Source: Gordionus sp. m RMFG-2023 (Eukaryota > Nematomorpha > Gordioida > Chordodea > Parachordodidae). Taken from it: DNA of 64,000 nucleotides. Location of the stretch: contig NC_088777.1 in assembly GCF_954871325.1 (NCBI RefSeq), positions 53,072,002 to 53,136,001 on the forward strand. The letters run 5' to 3'. This document shows, piece after piece, positions 38,511-50,979 of the stretch. The notes below the pieces were generated by a model. It was not told the origin of the DNA. It searched no databases and saw only the letters and a list, made by a program, of their open reading frames with translations. A program made the translations under genes and the position numbers. How positions within the stretch are numbered: the first letter of the stretch is position 1; every line of letters starts with the position of its first letter.

Positions 38511-40330
38511 CAGACCTTATTTCAATCCCATATTTTTAATTATTATATTTAAAATAGAAATCATTGTAAATAATTTGCAAAAATTTGTAACAATGTTAGT
38601 TAGCATTTATACGATAATATTATAGACGAAAGTAAAAGAAACGCCCTAATTAGTTTTGAAAAATCTTTGAAATTTGTTTTTTTTTGTTTTAGCAATAAAT
38701 AGCTCAGGATGCTAGAATTACTGAAATAGATTTCTAATTTTTCTATTACTCAACATGTTAGTTCTACCAAAATACATGGATGAGCCGTTTTACCACATTG
38801 TATTATTATATGATGAACGATTAAAGCTTCTCTATTTTTATGAACTTCTTTAACATTTTTTTCATCTTTACCAGAAATGATAGAATTATAGCAGTGTTTT
38901 TTTTAGTAAAGAACACCTTTATACATGTTAGCGATGAGTTCATTGAGTGTTCTGAGAATATTATCTTTTTTTGCGAATTTCTAATAACAACGCCTAGAGG
39001 GTTAGAATATGCATTCGTCAACAAACAAATTTTCTTAAACCAATCACGGATTGGGGTGTTAGGGTCGGTAAAGTTAAAAGATTAGATATATTTTCCTAAA
39101 CTGTAAATGATTAAAAATAATTAAGTTTAGATTTCCTTAAGTATAAACAATCTTTTTTTTCTCCGTTTAATGGCAGTTTTAAGTTTACTCCTCTCTTAAT
39201 CCGACTTCTCCATTTTTTATTGTTCTCGTCGCTATTCCTGAAATTTGGAAATTTTATATAAATGTATATAATTAATAAATTTCCAATTTCAATCTTTATT
39301 CTAAATTTTAGACCATCAATCAACAATCAATATTAAAAATAAGTTAGTTTGTATTATCCCAGTTTCAGGGAAAAAAATTAATGACATCATATCATGCTTG
39401 ACAAGTATAACATAATATTGTAATAAGATATGTAAAAATACACAATTATAACATACTAGTCTTCAGTGAGATTTTAAATAAAACAATTTTTAAATTTTTT
39501 CCTTAAGTCATAAGACTAAAAATAATATAATTATGATGACTTATCATTTACATCCATCTGGACAAAATTTGGAAGCTAGTATTAAATTCATTGAAGCAAA
39601 TTCGCCCCTACATCGAATGTACAGGATAAGATGGTAATATATACTGGGTATAACAGTTTAAACATCTTATAATCAGGTTAACGCTCCAAAAGCTATTTCC
39701 CGCTCCCGCAACTGAGTTTTTTTAAAGGAGCTAACTCCCGTTTTCAAGTGGTGGCGTGCCACTGTCATAGCCGCTCCTTAGATTTTCGTTTTTTTTTGTT
39801 TTAGAAAGCACGCGAAGAAAAATCATTTTTTTTTATTTATATAGGTATTTCAAAATATTTATAATATTTTATTAGCTTTTAAAAGTAATTTTTCTAAATT
39901 TGAATCTATGAAATCCATTTTAGGAATACTAAACAGGCGCTTAACCGAAGCAGTAGAGGCAAGCGGGGTGTTGTATTTTATATAAATATTTTTTAATTCA
40001 GGAAATTTATCACAAATAGTAATTTTTGGTATCATTATTTTTTAAAAAAAAAAATTGTACAAATATATCATTTCTTCCTGATGATCAATTTCATGGAATC
40101 CAAAAATATCTTCCCAATCCTTGCAAGGTTCCAATGAATGAACTAAGAGTTATCTTTATTTCGGGAATTTGTTTTTTCTTTAAAAAATTAATGAATTATA
40201 TAAAATATAATTTATTATTATAATTGTTATAAATTAAGGGAAAATTATTATTAAAAAATATATATTAGAATTAAACATATATTCACAAAAAGTATTAAAG
40301 TGAAAACTAATCCTCTTATGTGATTTCAGC
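38511..40330. other. Intergenic stretch after GCNA
   Basis: No gene recognised. Open stretches at 38840 and 39111 have no clear similarity. CCCGCTCCCGCAACTGAGTT near 39700 may be a transposon end. Confidence 0.4.
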
Positions 40331-40331
40331 C

Positions 40332-40435
40332 TATGAGCCTTGTGAATGGCTCAAGGAACTTGGCTCTCATATACGCAAACTTACGTATGAACCTCGCGAA
40401 GGCTTCTTCTTAAGATAAAGAGTCGCCATAAGATG
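40332..40435 (+). pseudogene. Retroelement C-terminal domain relic, plus fragment
   Basis: Plus strand encodes EWLKELGSHIRKLTYEPREG then FFLR, stop, RVAIR. From memory of the family this fits the tail of a C-terminal domain often found after reverse transcriptases in invertebrate genomes (pattern F..ELG.R....TGEPRE..FL.QR). Stops show decay. Confidence 0.5.
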
Positions 40436-40599
40436 AAGCACATTTCCCAAAAGTTGTAAGGGTTGAGGAATGATAGAAATAAATATGTATTCTTGAGAAA
40501 TTTCGGAATATTATTTAGCTATTTTAAGTAACTCCTTTTTCTCAAAAAGGTTCAGAAATCCCAGACCATGAATTGTCCACGCTTCCAAGGAATTTGAGA

Positions 40600-40790
40600 A
40601 ATCCCGTCAGGACTTTATCGTATCTGAAAAGACCAGAAGGTTCAAAATTAGAGGGAATTTGAGCAGATCTCATAGCTCTAAGGATGATTGAATTGCATAA
40701 ATTATGTCTAACGATACGACCTTTACACGAACGGCAATAAAGGCTATGTCTTCCATTACCCAAAACGGCAGAACTGCATCCAGAACATAT
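40600..40790 (-). pseudogene. Retroelement C-terminal domain relic, minus fragment
   Basis: Minus strand encodes GNGRHSLYCRSCKGR, then RHNL, then RAMRSAQIPSNFEPSGL, matching the pattern HGLSC..S.GR..RH..LN..I.RA..SA.IPS.LEP.GL of the same domain. It is inverted relative to the neighbouring plus fragment, so the element is rearranged. Confidence 0.55.
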
Positions 40791-42798
40791 GTTGGATTAT
40801 TAGGCAGTTTAAACGAATACCAATCGCGTGGGTGTCGTTTTGTAAATTTACAAAGGTAATAGTTTCAAGACTCATGGCCTGAACCATTAAGCACTGAGGA
40901 GAATAATAAACGGTCAGATTCGCATTCTGGAAAGGATTGATTCAACGCAACTTGCAATAATAGGCCTATCCCAGTCCTGCTTATTCGTTTTCTAGAATAG
41001 GAATTTGTTTTTCTTAATAAAATAAATTAATCAGTATCTATTCATTGGTCAAAGCTTCTCCTTCTAATCTCAACCCAGCGCGAGATATCCCATGAACTAC
41101 CTTGTCCCCCTTCAAGTCCCGCACTATGATTAATGATATGATTTAAAAATATAATATAACGATTCCTCTGCATTTATTTTTACTTTTTATTTTTAGCTGC
41201 AGTGGAATTAATATTGGAAGAATCTTTCAAGATATCACAATTTAAGAAATCTTAATATTATAAATATGTAATTACGTTAGAAAAAAAAAATCTATAACAG
41301 AATCAGGTTAATATCTTTTATTTTCTTGTATTATTTAAAACATAGGATTTTATATCTATTCTTATGGATCGTACTTTTTTAGAGACTTACCAATATTCCA
41401 GGGATATGATATGTTATATTTATTTATTTAAAAAATTATATTTCTAATTCGTCTTTATTCGCGATACACATATCATGTAGCATAATGTTAGTAAAAATAT
41501 TTGCAATAATCTTAATTTCTAATTGTTCTCGCCCCCTAAAATAAGGAACTCGAAACGAAACTCATTATTTTTTACATTATGCCGATACATAAATTAAATA
41601 ATAATATCCTAACACTAACCCTAGTCTCCTCAGCCCCATAATACCTATATTATATTTTTCATTTTTTTGTTTATATTCGAATATCTTATTACTTGTGTGA
41701 CATCGCCATTCGTTATAATCACCATTTTTGTGAATCGTGGTTATTTCCGATTTCGCGCCGAATGTGATTCCCAGTCTACAACTCCCGCCCCTCCCTTGGC
41801 CGAAGGGCCACTATAACTTTGATATGATAACTGACAGATTGATTTTTTATTTTTAAAGGTATGTTCAGTAGCCTTAAAATTGATTTTTACGCATGCTCTC
41901 TTCATTAAATTTAAATGTCATTATCGCGTGTCTGCTTGCGTAATGATTTTAATTTAAATAAATGATGATTCATCTATAAATATTTACAAGATTCAATATA
42001 AAGAAAAGTTCTAGAAGGTCATTGTTTGAATAAAACGACATTTTCATTTATTATATTACTGGTTCAAAATTTTCCTCTGTATATACTAAGAATTATAGTT
42101 CTGTAATTCTTCTATTTTTAACCGTTTTAACAGCTCTTTTCTAAATATTAACAATAAAAAATAGTTATTATTTTATATTTCTTTTACAGGAAATAGATAC
42201 TTTTTTTTAAAAAAAGTTAGCCAATCGGAAATCATCTCCTGTCTCAACTATGTAACTTTAAAAAAAAAAACTTTCATATTTTTTTTTCAGATGCGTAGGA
42301 TGTTGATTCCTATCATAATTGCTGAGTAAAAGTTTCCTTCTTTGGCAAGTCATAAAATGACTTCTGAGTGATAATGATTTCCTTTAAGAAGTGGCAAATT
42401 GGGTTGTTCGTGATTTAAAGATAGGATAACTACTTCATTTAAAATAAAATATGGGTCTTAGCGTGGCTTAATTTGCTCATCGTTTGGTGGAAGTATTTTG
42501 TATCCTACTTGTTAAGATTAAAGTGGGATACTACGAACCTTCATTATCCAAGTGGATTAATAAGTCTGTTTTCTTTATTTCTAGGTGATATTTTCCCCCT
42601 TAAGATCCATATTTTTTAGGATTTTTCTATTAATAATATTCAATTAATCTCATATAAATTCAAATTATATTGCAAGGTATACTTGACACCAAATTACGAA
42701 CTGATACAGATTTGCAAGTTTATGCATCTAGAGTAATATAATTGTACTTCCGCCATTCTATCACTTTAAAATTAGAGTGAAAAACTAATTAAAATAAT

Positions 42799-42950
42799 CA
42801 GAGTTGTTAAAGGATCTAGATACAACTAGATATAAAAATGTGGTATCTGTATCTAGATAGATTTTTGATTAAAATATCTGTATCTAGATATTATTTTAGA
42901 CGATGTACCTGTATCTAGATCCATTTAAAAAGTATCTTTTAACAACTCTG
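42799..42950. mobile_element. hAT-type MITE family 1, copy 3
   Basis: Same termini and TATCTAGATAC core. Flanks AAAATAAT / TAAATAAT match 7 of 8. It inserted inside the inverted 7TM duplication and is absent from the other copy, so it is younger than that duplication. Confidence 0.88.
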
Positions 42951-43963
42951 TAAATAATTTTATATTATCATAATTTTTCTAAATTTAATTTACAATTCCC
43001 GAAGCGAAAAATTGATAAACTATTTCAATTTAAAAAAAATAAAGTTTCTAAAAGCATAAGGAACTTGTAATAATATTTTCAAATCCACAAAACAAAACGG
43101 ATACGTAAGATATCGTTAACTTTATCCATACCCCCCCCCCTTATATATAACCTTAAAATAGAAATTAACTTGTGCACAAACAGTAAACAGGTTAGGGCCC
43201 CTGTTTGCGTATAGCGAGAGAATCTGTATCTTCTCATTACTAAGCAAAGTTTATTAGAAAACTTTGGAATGAATATGCTGACAAGTGACCAGGTCTGTAG
43301 CCATAGGAGGCTCCAAAGGGGCAGTCCCTTCAGCAGGAAATTTCTCTTTCTACACCCTCTCCCCATCCTTAGAATCCAGACCCCTAGAAGAAATATTTAA
43401 CCCCACAAATAACCCCAAAAATTTTTCCCGATCCCGAAAATTTTAAAATATTTAGTAATTGAATTAAAAAAATATTGAAAAGATGAATACTTTTTTCAAA
43501 ATACTTTCTAGTGAAGGTAAGATACTAAAAATGGTAAACTACTTCCTGTTTATCACGTGATCATATACACGTTAAGTTTAATTTTATATTAATTACAAAT
43601 ATTAAAGATAAGAAATTTTAAAAGAGGACGAATATTTTACTATGAAGAGGGATAATTCTTTTAAAATATCATTTTTTTCTTCTTCTAATGGAGTGTAACT
43701 GAATCTCTAGGGTACCGGAAGTTACTCAGACAGACACCTTTACACCTTTCATTAAAAATTATTTATCTTTACTAGCAATATTTAAGTAAAATGTGAGTTC
43801 TAATTGTTTAAAATAAATGAAATATAAACGAAAACTGAAAAATTCCTGGCTAAGGGTCTGCAAGTAAATCAAATAATATATATATATATTTGCTGATATA
43901 ACATTTTGATTTAATCCAAAATTTTATTGCCTCCTTTAAAATAGCTTCTCCTCATGAATTAAT

Positions 43964-44815
43964 TTAATAATATATGGAAAATATTAGAAACATGACAAGA
44001 TATCTTTCAGAAAAATGAAGGTAATTTCGCCGATCTGTAGGAGAGTCTGTGTTCTGAGCTTCCTTGATAAGATATAGGATACTAAAAATTACGGAGATTA
44101 AAATATAAATATAATATGGATCGAATATTTGTAAACTAAAGATGTCATTAACTTTCCACACTTTGACATATTTATAATTTATAATGAATATTCTAGAAGT
44201 CATTAATATGTCTGCATTGTGATTGGTTATTAGCCTTCCGTGTGAGCTAATGGTGTTGATTGGTAAGCAGTTTAGTTCCCTACATATTCTACGTTTTCTC
44301 CTCCAATAGATAAAAGCTACAATTATTAATAAAATTATTGACACCCCAAAGTATAAACAATAGAAACAGATGTTTATATATGAATGAATATCGGAACTCA
44401 GTTCCGAATTGCATGGAAAGGAAGTGAGATTGATATCAGTCATGAAGCATTTGGGGGAAGAGAATAAAACGCTTACTAGCACTGCGACAAATATGTGCAT
44501 GTTTATGTTAAAATTTTGATATTGGCAAAGTCCCCTTATTCGAAGTAAATCATCGTACAAAAGTAGAATTTTTGACAAATACTGACAATAATAAATAGTT
44601 ACTTCAACACAATCCCCAATTTTGAAGATAAATTTTAACATGAATATGCTGAAGGCCCTCGGAGAATATATGTTAATATAGTGGATGTCATTCACAGCTT
44701 CCATCAATATTAACCATGAGAAGTTTTCTACGATTGGTATAAATCAAATTCTTTTCCTTGGAATACCTACTAGTAAATTGTCTAAATTTTATCGCCATAT
44801 CATTATGATTGAGCA
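43964..44815 (-). pseudogene. Seven-transmembrane receptor-like gene copy, 5'-truncated and frameshifted
   Basis: Minus-strand paralog of the 53361 gene. Homology begins around LLNHND (44815), so helix 1 is absent. A short deletion in helix 2 shifts frame near 44700, giving a stop in the upstream frame; the downstream open stretch (44707-43964) starts from TTG, not ATG. Helices 3-7 are well preserved (DDLLRIRG, SSPKCF, PYYIYIL, FSIYY). The surrounding sequence to about 41440 is an inverted duplicate of 54340-55720. Confidence 0.85.
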
Positions 44816-45371
44816 GTAGATTACATTAAAATTTAACGAAGAGTGAGTACAAAACGTTAATTTTTGGATTATACTATTATTAAATAACCGTAAATAAAAA
44901 TCAAAGTCGTAGCTAATTTAATACATGAATTATAAGGATAATGTTTTATGAAATAGGTCGCATATAAGCTATTTGCTAAAGGAACCCCAAAATTAGGCCC
45001 TATTCTGTAATATATACATATATACATCAGAATGGATACTCGATTCAAATCATACCCCGGCTTTAAGCTCGGCCAGGGGCGTCTGAACCCGTTTTCAAAT
45101 AGGTGAGACCGGGGATAGTGTGTTCCTGGGGTAGGTATTTTCTTCTCGAATAATCTAAATATTAATTAAGTTTTAAATTTTGAAATTTAAGCCAAATATA
45201 GTAGGTCCAAAAATGTTTCGGAGACAAAATTGCTCACGAAAAACTTTAAATTCAAATTTCAATTTCAACATACCCAAAGTAACCTTTTTAAAAATTTTAC
45301 ATTTTCACTCATAACTTTTTTTTTGTAAACGATGTTTGGAACTTAATATTAATTCCAAATGATAAAGAAAT

Positions 45372-45668
45372 TTGTGATCTGCATCGGCCCTAATTTTTCA
45401 AGCCCGAACCCGAAATTTTTTCTTAAAAAATTAACCGACCCGGCCCGGCCCGAATTTATTTAAATATAGAAATTGATTTTTATAATTTACTCAAAATAAA
45501 AGACATATGTTATATGTCGTTTAGTTTCAATAATAAATAAAATCAGATTAATCAAATATTTTATTTTACCTAAAAAATTCAATATAAAATTGATAAATTT
45601 AAGATATATTTAAAAAAAATTTCTAAGCGAACCGACCCAGCCCGAATTTTTTTTTAAATATTTGGGCC
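45372..45668. mobile_element. hAT-type MITE family 4, truncated copy
   Basis: Aligns with 4748-5030: GTGATCTGCATCGG start, GAATTTATTTAAATATAGAA, CAAAATAAAAGACATA and the GGCCCGG clusters. The right end is lost where a hairpin element begins at 45669. Confidence 0.85.
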
Positions 45669-45926
45669 GGTTACCTAAATCGCTAAGGCAAAAATCGCTA
45701 AAAATTGGAACCTGGCTTTTATCTCCTAGATAATTTTTAAAGTAAATTTGAAATTAATATTAATAGATATACTAGGGGATTAAATACTTGTATTTAAATT
45801 GAAAATTTAAAAAAAATCGCTAAAATGGAAGGAATATCATCCAAATTCCCAATTTGATTCCCTAAACTGGGATTTTGGATGATATTTCCACCATTTTAGC
45901 GATTTTTGTTTTAGCGATTTAGAACC
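45669..45926. mobile_element. Palindromic hairpin element, TCGCTAA type
   Basis: Ends CTAAATCGCTAAGGCAAAA and its complement TTTTAGCGATTTAG, with a second long internal hairpin pairing AATATCATCCAAA with TTTGGATGATATT. No clear target duplication. Probably a MITE that inserted into or beside the family 4 copy. Confidence 0.7.
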
Positions 45927-46162
45927 TATCCCTTAAAATTACATATTAATTGCGAAGACCTGGGGGCAGGTTTTGGCGGGGTGCGTATTAGCCATTTTTA
46001 AGCAGGGATTACTTTGAATAAAAAAGAAATGCAAAACAAATTTATAAAAACATTAGAAGCCACTAGTTTGTCTACGACCACTAGTGACAATATGAAGATG
46101 ATTGACTTATTTTTTGTAATTATATGATTTAAGGGACAACAAGTACTTCTGGATGATACATG

Positions 46163-46337
46163 CAGAGTTGTTAAAGGATCTAGATACAAGTATCTAGATC
46201 CTGTATCTAGATATATAAATGTGGTCTCTGTATCTGTATCTAGATAGATTTTTGATTAAAATATCTGTATCTAGATATTATTTTAGACGATATATCTGTA
46301 TCTAGATCCATTTAAAAAGTATCTTTTAACAACTCTG
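46163..46337. mobile_element. hAT-type MITE family 1, copy 4
   Basis: Same family, with a slightly longer TATCTAGATAC region. Perfect 8-bp target duplication GATACATG (46155-46162 and 46338-46345). Confidence 0.92.
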
Positions 46338-46349
46338 GATACATGTGAT

Positions 46350-47900
46350 ATAGATGAACCTTAATAAATTTAACATTTTTGACAATTTATTTTTATTTAT
46401 TTACTAGGAATCAACACTTTTATATTAAATTTTTTTAAAAAAATCTAAAAACAAAGAAGCTCTATGACACGTAACGTGAAAGGATAATAGCTACCCCGGG
46501 GTTTTTTTTACGAAATTTAAATTCTCATTTTTTTTTTAAATTTCGCATTAATTAAAAAACTCAATGATTTTCCCTAAATATTAATTTCTACCCTAGAATA
46601 TACATGTAAAGAATAAAATTACATTTAAACATCTAGGGAAAAATTGCTTTGCCTAATTTAATCCCGGTCTCCCCAAGTAATAATCGAAATTGAAATATTA
46701 GCTTTCAAATTCAAAAAAATATATATTAAAATTGGAATACCGGGGTTGGCTTATTATAATATTGCGAAGAATCCCAGAGTTAACAAGGCCCTGCCTTTAT
46801 ATTTTATGTAAAAATTTCCCGTCTTGGCCCAAATAATTTTTACGCGCGATTAACCCGACCCAAATTTTATGCCCGTTTCCAGACCGATGTAATTTAAAAA
46901 ATTTACGGTCCCATCCAGACCGATATGATTTCTTTAAAAAAAAAAAAATAAAACTCATATTTCATTGCATCATAATAATTTTCCAAATCAAGATAAAATT
47001 TGATGGAACTGCACAATGTTGATTAGATTTCGGTAGGGAATCGAGTTATTAGCAGATGAAAGAACTCTAGATTCCTAACATCCCATGTATGAGCCTTTGG
47101 CCAGGAATTGATACCAATTAGTATTGCATCATAATAGAACTTAAATGCTTAATTGAAGGTTTATCATTGCTCACGTTTTATATGAGAAGTTCCAAGCGTA
47201 GCTTTGTCAACACCTCAAAAGGGCGAAGCGTTTAGAGAATGACAGATCTTCAAACATGAATTATGGATATATCTCCAAATGTATGTATATAAAAAAATTG
47301 AGTTTTTTTATTGATAATGTGATCATCTTTGTATTTGGTATTTTGTTATATTATTTGATCTTACGTTTTTTGTTCTAGGTTCTTACCTCGCATAACGTAG
47401 CCAACAAAACTAACCCTTCTTAATAATCAATTTTATTTAGTAGGGCCTGGGCCTTTATCTATCTTCTTTATTTTCCATGTGGGTTATTAAGTATGTGGGC
47501 CTTGCCTTTTGCCCAAACGGATAATATATGGCCGGCACTTGTTGATTCTTCTCCTAATTTCATTACTTTCCAACATTTTTTTATCCCAGTTTAATGAGTT
47601 TTTTATCATGAGAGATCCGAGCATTGCTCTGTTGTATTATTTATAATTCTGTTTTATATATGTTACGCATAAGGGACAAGCTCTTGTATCACGTAAAAAA
47701 AATGCTAAATATTCTACGTAAATATTTTTATTTTACCATAGCTAATAAAAATAATAATATATAGGAAAGTTCTTTTGGATTCTCTGTTTTGACTGAAATT
47801 CTTAGGTCTCCATGATTAGGTCTTGAGCTTGAGGACATGATCATGATAAACGGAACGAAATGATGATGATCAGAGATGCCCACCTATTTATCATATTTCA
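46350..47900. other. Intergenic stretch
   Basis: Contains GGCCCGG-like fragments near 46820-46930. Otherwise nothing recognised. Confidence 0.4.
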
Positions 47901-47919
47901 ATTTTTCTATACCTACTAT

Positions 47920-48400
47920 ATCGTTTAGGTTGGATAAAGCCAGAGGATCGATTCAGGAAAAATTCCAAGCTAGGAACTTGCCATCTCTCCAAGGTAACCG
48001 AGAGGGGATTCCATCCATTCTTCCATTGTCAGGAAACAGACCGGTGGGCTCTGTCGTGGAAGGGATCCCAGTTCAATTTAAAGCACGCTTTATAATAAAA
48101 TTGCTTAGAGTGTCTAGAAGAGCTCGTCTGCTACTTCTGATGCATTAAAGGCAATCCCTACCGAAAACCTCCTGTTTGTGACATCTAACACACTTATGTG
48201 AGAGGATCGAATTTATGTTTAAACAAATCGCAGAAATAAATTGGCATATGTTTATTAGGGAAGAATTGCTTGCATCCAGAAATTTATGACCTGAAGCAAT
48301 ATTCAACGCAGCGAGAGCGGAATTGTCGACAGATTGCAACAACGATCCTGATTTGTCGAAGTGGTAAGAAGGGTTACAGGTGAGTTTGTGTTTTAACATA
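47920..48400 (-). pseudogene. Retroelement C-terminal domain relic, longer copy
   Basis: Minus strand in two frames: SHKCVRCHKQEVFG (Cys-rich part), then NFIIKRALN, GIPSTTEPTGL and PWRDGKFLAWN, followed by decayed sequence. This matches the domain pattern EP.GL.R.DGK.PDG....PW..G..L.WD.TC.DT, with the catalytic-looking PDG and WDxT residues changed. Inactive. Confidence 0.55.
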
Positions 48401-49428
48401 AGGAAAGAGCTTCATCTAGAAGAAGAATGTGAGGCAAGGATAGTAATACTTGGAAGCCCAGAAGAGATAAATCTACTAATCAATAAAGCGATTGGAGACC
48501 GAATTACGATTGCACCATAGGAAAATGGGTGGAGGGGATCAAAGCCACGTCGAATCATCATTATAACGAAGTTTCGCCAATTTCCCCGTTATTTCTTTTA
48601 TTTTTATGACTCGTTGAAATGTCAATATTATGAAATGTATGAAATGTCAATCAAAAGATCAAGTGATCTTTTGAAGGAGTTGGGTTGTAGTTAAAATCAG
48701 ATGATCTTTTGTTCAAGAGTTTATACTTAATTAATATGTTTATATTATTATTATATTGTAAGATTAATATAATTAATGAGAATAAAGTAAATTTTTATGA
48801 TGCATATATTTGTTTGTATATTTTAGAGTATGTGTTAGTGTTAGATGTATAAAAGTTGAGTTCTCCGGTCAATTTGGAGATATCAGTGGATCTTGGATCT
48901 TAAGACCTAAGAATTTTAGCTAAAACAATCAAATTAACAACTGTAAGTTAATTACCCACCATTTACAGATATAGATATATATATATATATAATTTTTTTA
49001 AAAAAATTATCCATCATTTCGTTTTAAAATTATCTTTCAATCTCCGGCAGTGGGTTTGAGATATTGCATCTGTTTGAAGGATCAATGAAAGCGAAGTAAA
49101 ACAGCGTTTAAGAGAAGGATCTTTCAGCAAAAAATTAGTTTTTGCTGCTATTACAAAATAACTAATATATGAATAATATAAATGCATTCTCGTTATCATT
49201 ATTATAATGCATAAGAGCTCGCCATTTGTACCTAGATTTTCCCGATCTGTTCAATCCGATCAATTTTTCGTTTCCTTACAAAAAATGATTGGCTTTAGCA
49301 AACTATTATATCGTTAAATCGGCCGATTCGAAATATAAAAATGGCCAATAATTAAAAATTATTTATCGTTTTAAATATTAAAATAAATATCATGAATTTA
49401 TATATATATATATATATATAGTATAATT

Positions 49429-50971
49429 AGTGCTGTCAAGTGATGTCAAAAAAAAGTAACTCCATTCGATATTTTATTTCTAAAAGTAACGAGTAACGCT
49501 TGGCAACGCAAAACAGTTACTCGCATATACTTCAAATTTTTGCTTAAAAAAAATGTGGAAAAAAAACATATTTTATTAAAAAAATTTTTTTTTTTTTTAA
49601 ATTTACAATGTTTATTATATAGTTTATTATCAATATAAGGTATAATAATTTAAATTTTCATTATAATAAATTTTAATATATTTAAAAATGTTTGAAAAAT
49701 ATATAATAATACTATTAAAAAAAAGAACGGAGATGGTGTGACGCAGGGAAACAAAAATGAAAAAGGGACGTAAGCGTTGTCTATGATAGCTCTTTGGCTA
49801 GAAGGCTACCATAGAAACTGATATAATTAGCTTTGTGAATCGCTATGGATAATCGTTGACGTGTTTTTTTTTTAAATTTTATAAATAAATTAAAGCCGAG
49901 TTTTTAACATTTTAATTTAAAATTTTTGCCGTTAAATTTTCGGTCTGGATTGTTAATCTAATTAAACTTGGCTTTGAAGTGATACATTATTTTACCGCAA
50001 TGAAGAAAGCTAAGGGTTTCAAAGTTTACATCTTGTATAACTGTAAATTGTGTTCCAAACCCAGATATTTTAACCTCAATTGTGGAATAAACATGGGGAA
50101 TGAAAAATGGGATATCTGGATATACTGGTTATAACAAGATGGAACACTCTTTCTATAACTTCGTCAAATTAAGAGTCTTATTAAGGAAAGTGGCCATAAA
50201 TTTTCCCGAATCTTTGTGAAAAGTCCCAAATTACAGAGAATTTCAGATATTTGAAAAGTCGTTCAAAGATGAATATTGTTTGGCTATATTTATGATTCTA
50301 TAGGTTATGTAACCTGTTCTTAAGGTTCTTTCGATTTTAGAGAGAGAAGATAAAATGCATTTGGGAAATCTCACTCCCACGATAACTATCATAAAATTTA
50401 AAAAATAGCTTTAAAATTGTTTCATTTTGTCCATATATTAATGTAATTCTGCGAGACAAAGATAAAAGGCATGGAGAAGGAAGCTTAAACTTACTTCTGA
50501 GAAAAGATCTCTAAAAAACAACACAGTTACAGATAATATCCTAATAAAGAGAGAAATTGGATGAAGTTCTAAATGAAGATTTTTTTTTATGACGATGAAG
50601 TAAGCCTTTTTCAAAAATAAAGATTATTCTTTAATTTTTAATACATTCCTTCAAATTAAAATAATTTGTTTATCATAAAACAACCCTCCCATCCTCTGCG
50701 TCAGTTGATCGTGTGTTTAGCACTAAGCACTCTTGTTTATCTGACCAAAGTTTTTAAAGTCTATATATATTATTATTATAAAAAGATATCTTATTATATA
50801 TATATAAATTTTGCATAATTTTATTTATATTAGATTATATATATAGGGAAAATTAGTATTTTTTATACGAGGTAACCCGTTACTTTTTTGAATATCCGGT
50901 AACGCGCCTTCCTTTTTTAACGCGTAAAGAGTAACGCGTTTATTTTTTTGAAGTAACGCTACTGTACCTAG
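49429..50971 (+). mobile_element. hAT transposon family 5, internally deleted, about 1.54 kb
   Basis: Perfect 8-bp target duplication GTATAATT (49421-49428 and 50972-50979). Both ends carry repeated GTAACG/GTTAC subterminal motifs. Near the right end (50691-50757) the plus strand encodes SSASVDRVFSTKHSCLSDQ, the hAT C-terminal dimerisation signature (S.A.VERVFS...LSD), but with the usual spacer between FST and LSD missing. The rest is full of stops. No intact transposase remains. Confidence 0.85.
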
Positions 50972-50979
50972 GTATAATT

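Larger units (their letters stand above)
41440..44830. repeat. Inverted segmental duplicate of about 53.4-55.7 kb
   Basis: Reverse complements align in order. 41457-41530 pairs with 55625-55700 (ATTCGCGATA context). 41690-41850 pairs with 55350-55510 (ATAACTTTGATATGATAACTGA). 42010-42110 pairs with 55040-55130, 42180-42220 with 54870-54920, 43830-43890 with 54375-54420, and the 7TM copies pair with each other. About 1.1 kb extra, including a MITE at 42799, is present in this copy. Confidence 0.75.

Noticed and set aside
38840..39085. 81-aa plus frame after GCNA
   Set aside because: No family match and no splice or start context; could be a decayed element but nothing supports it.
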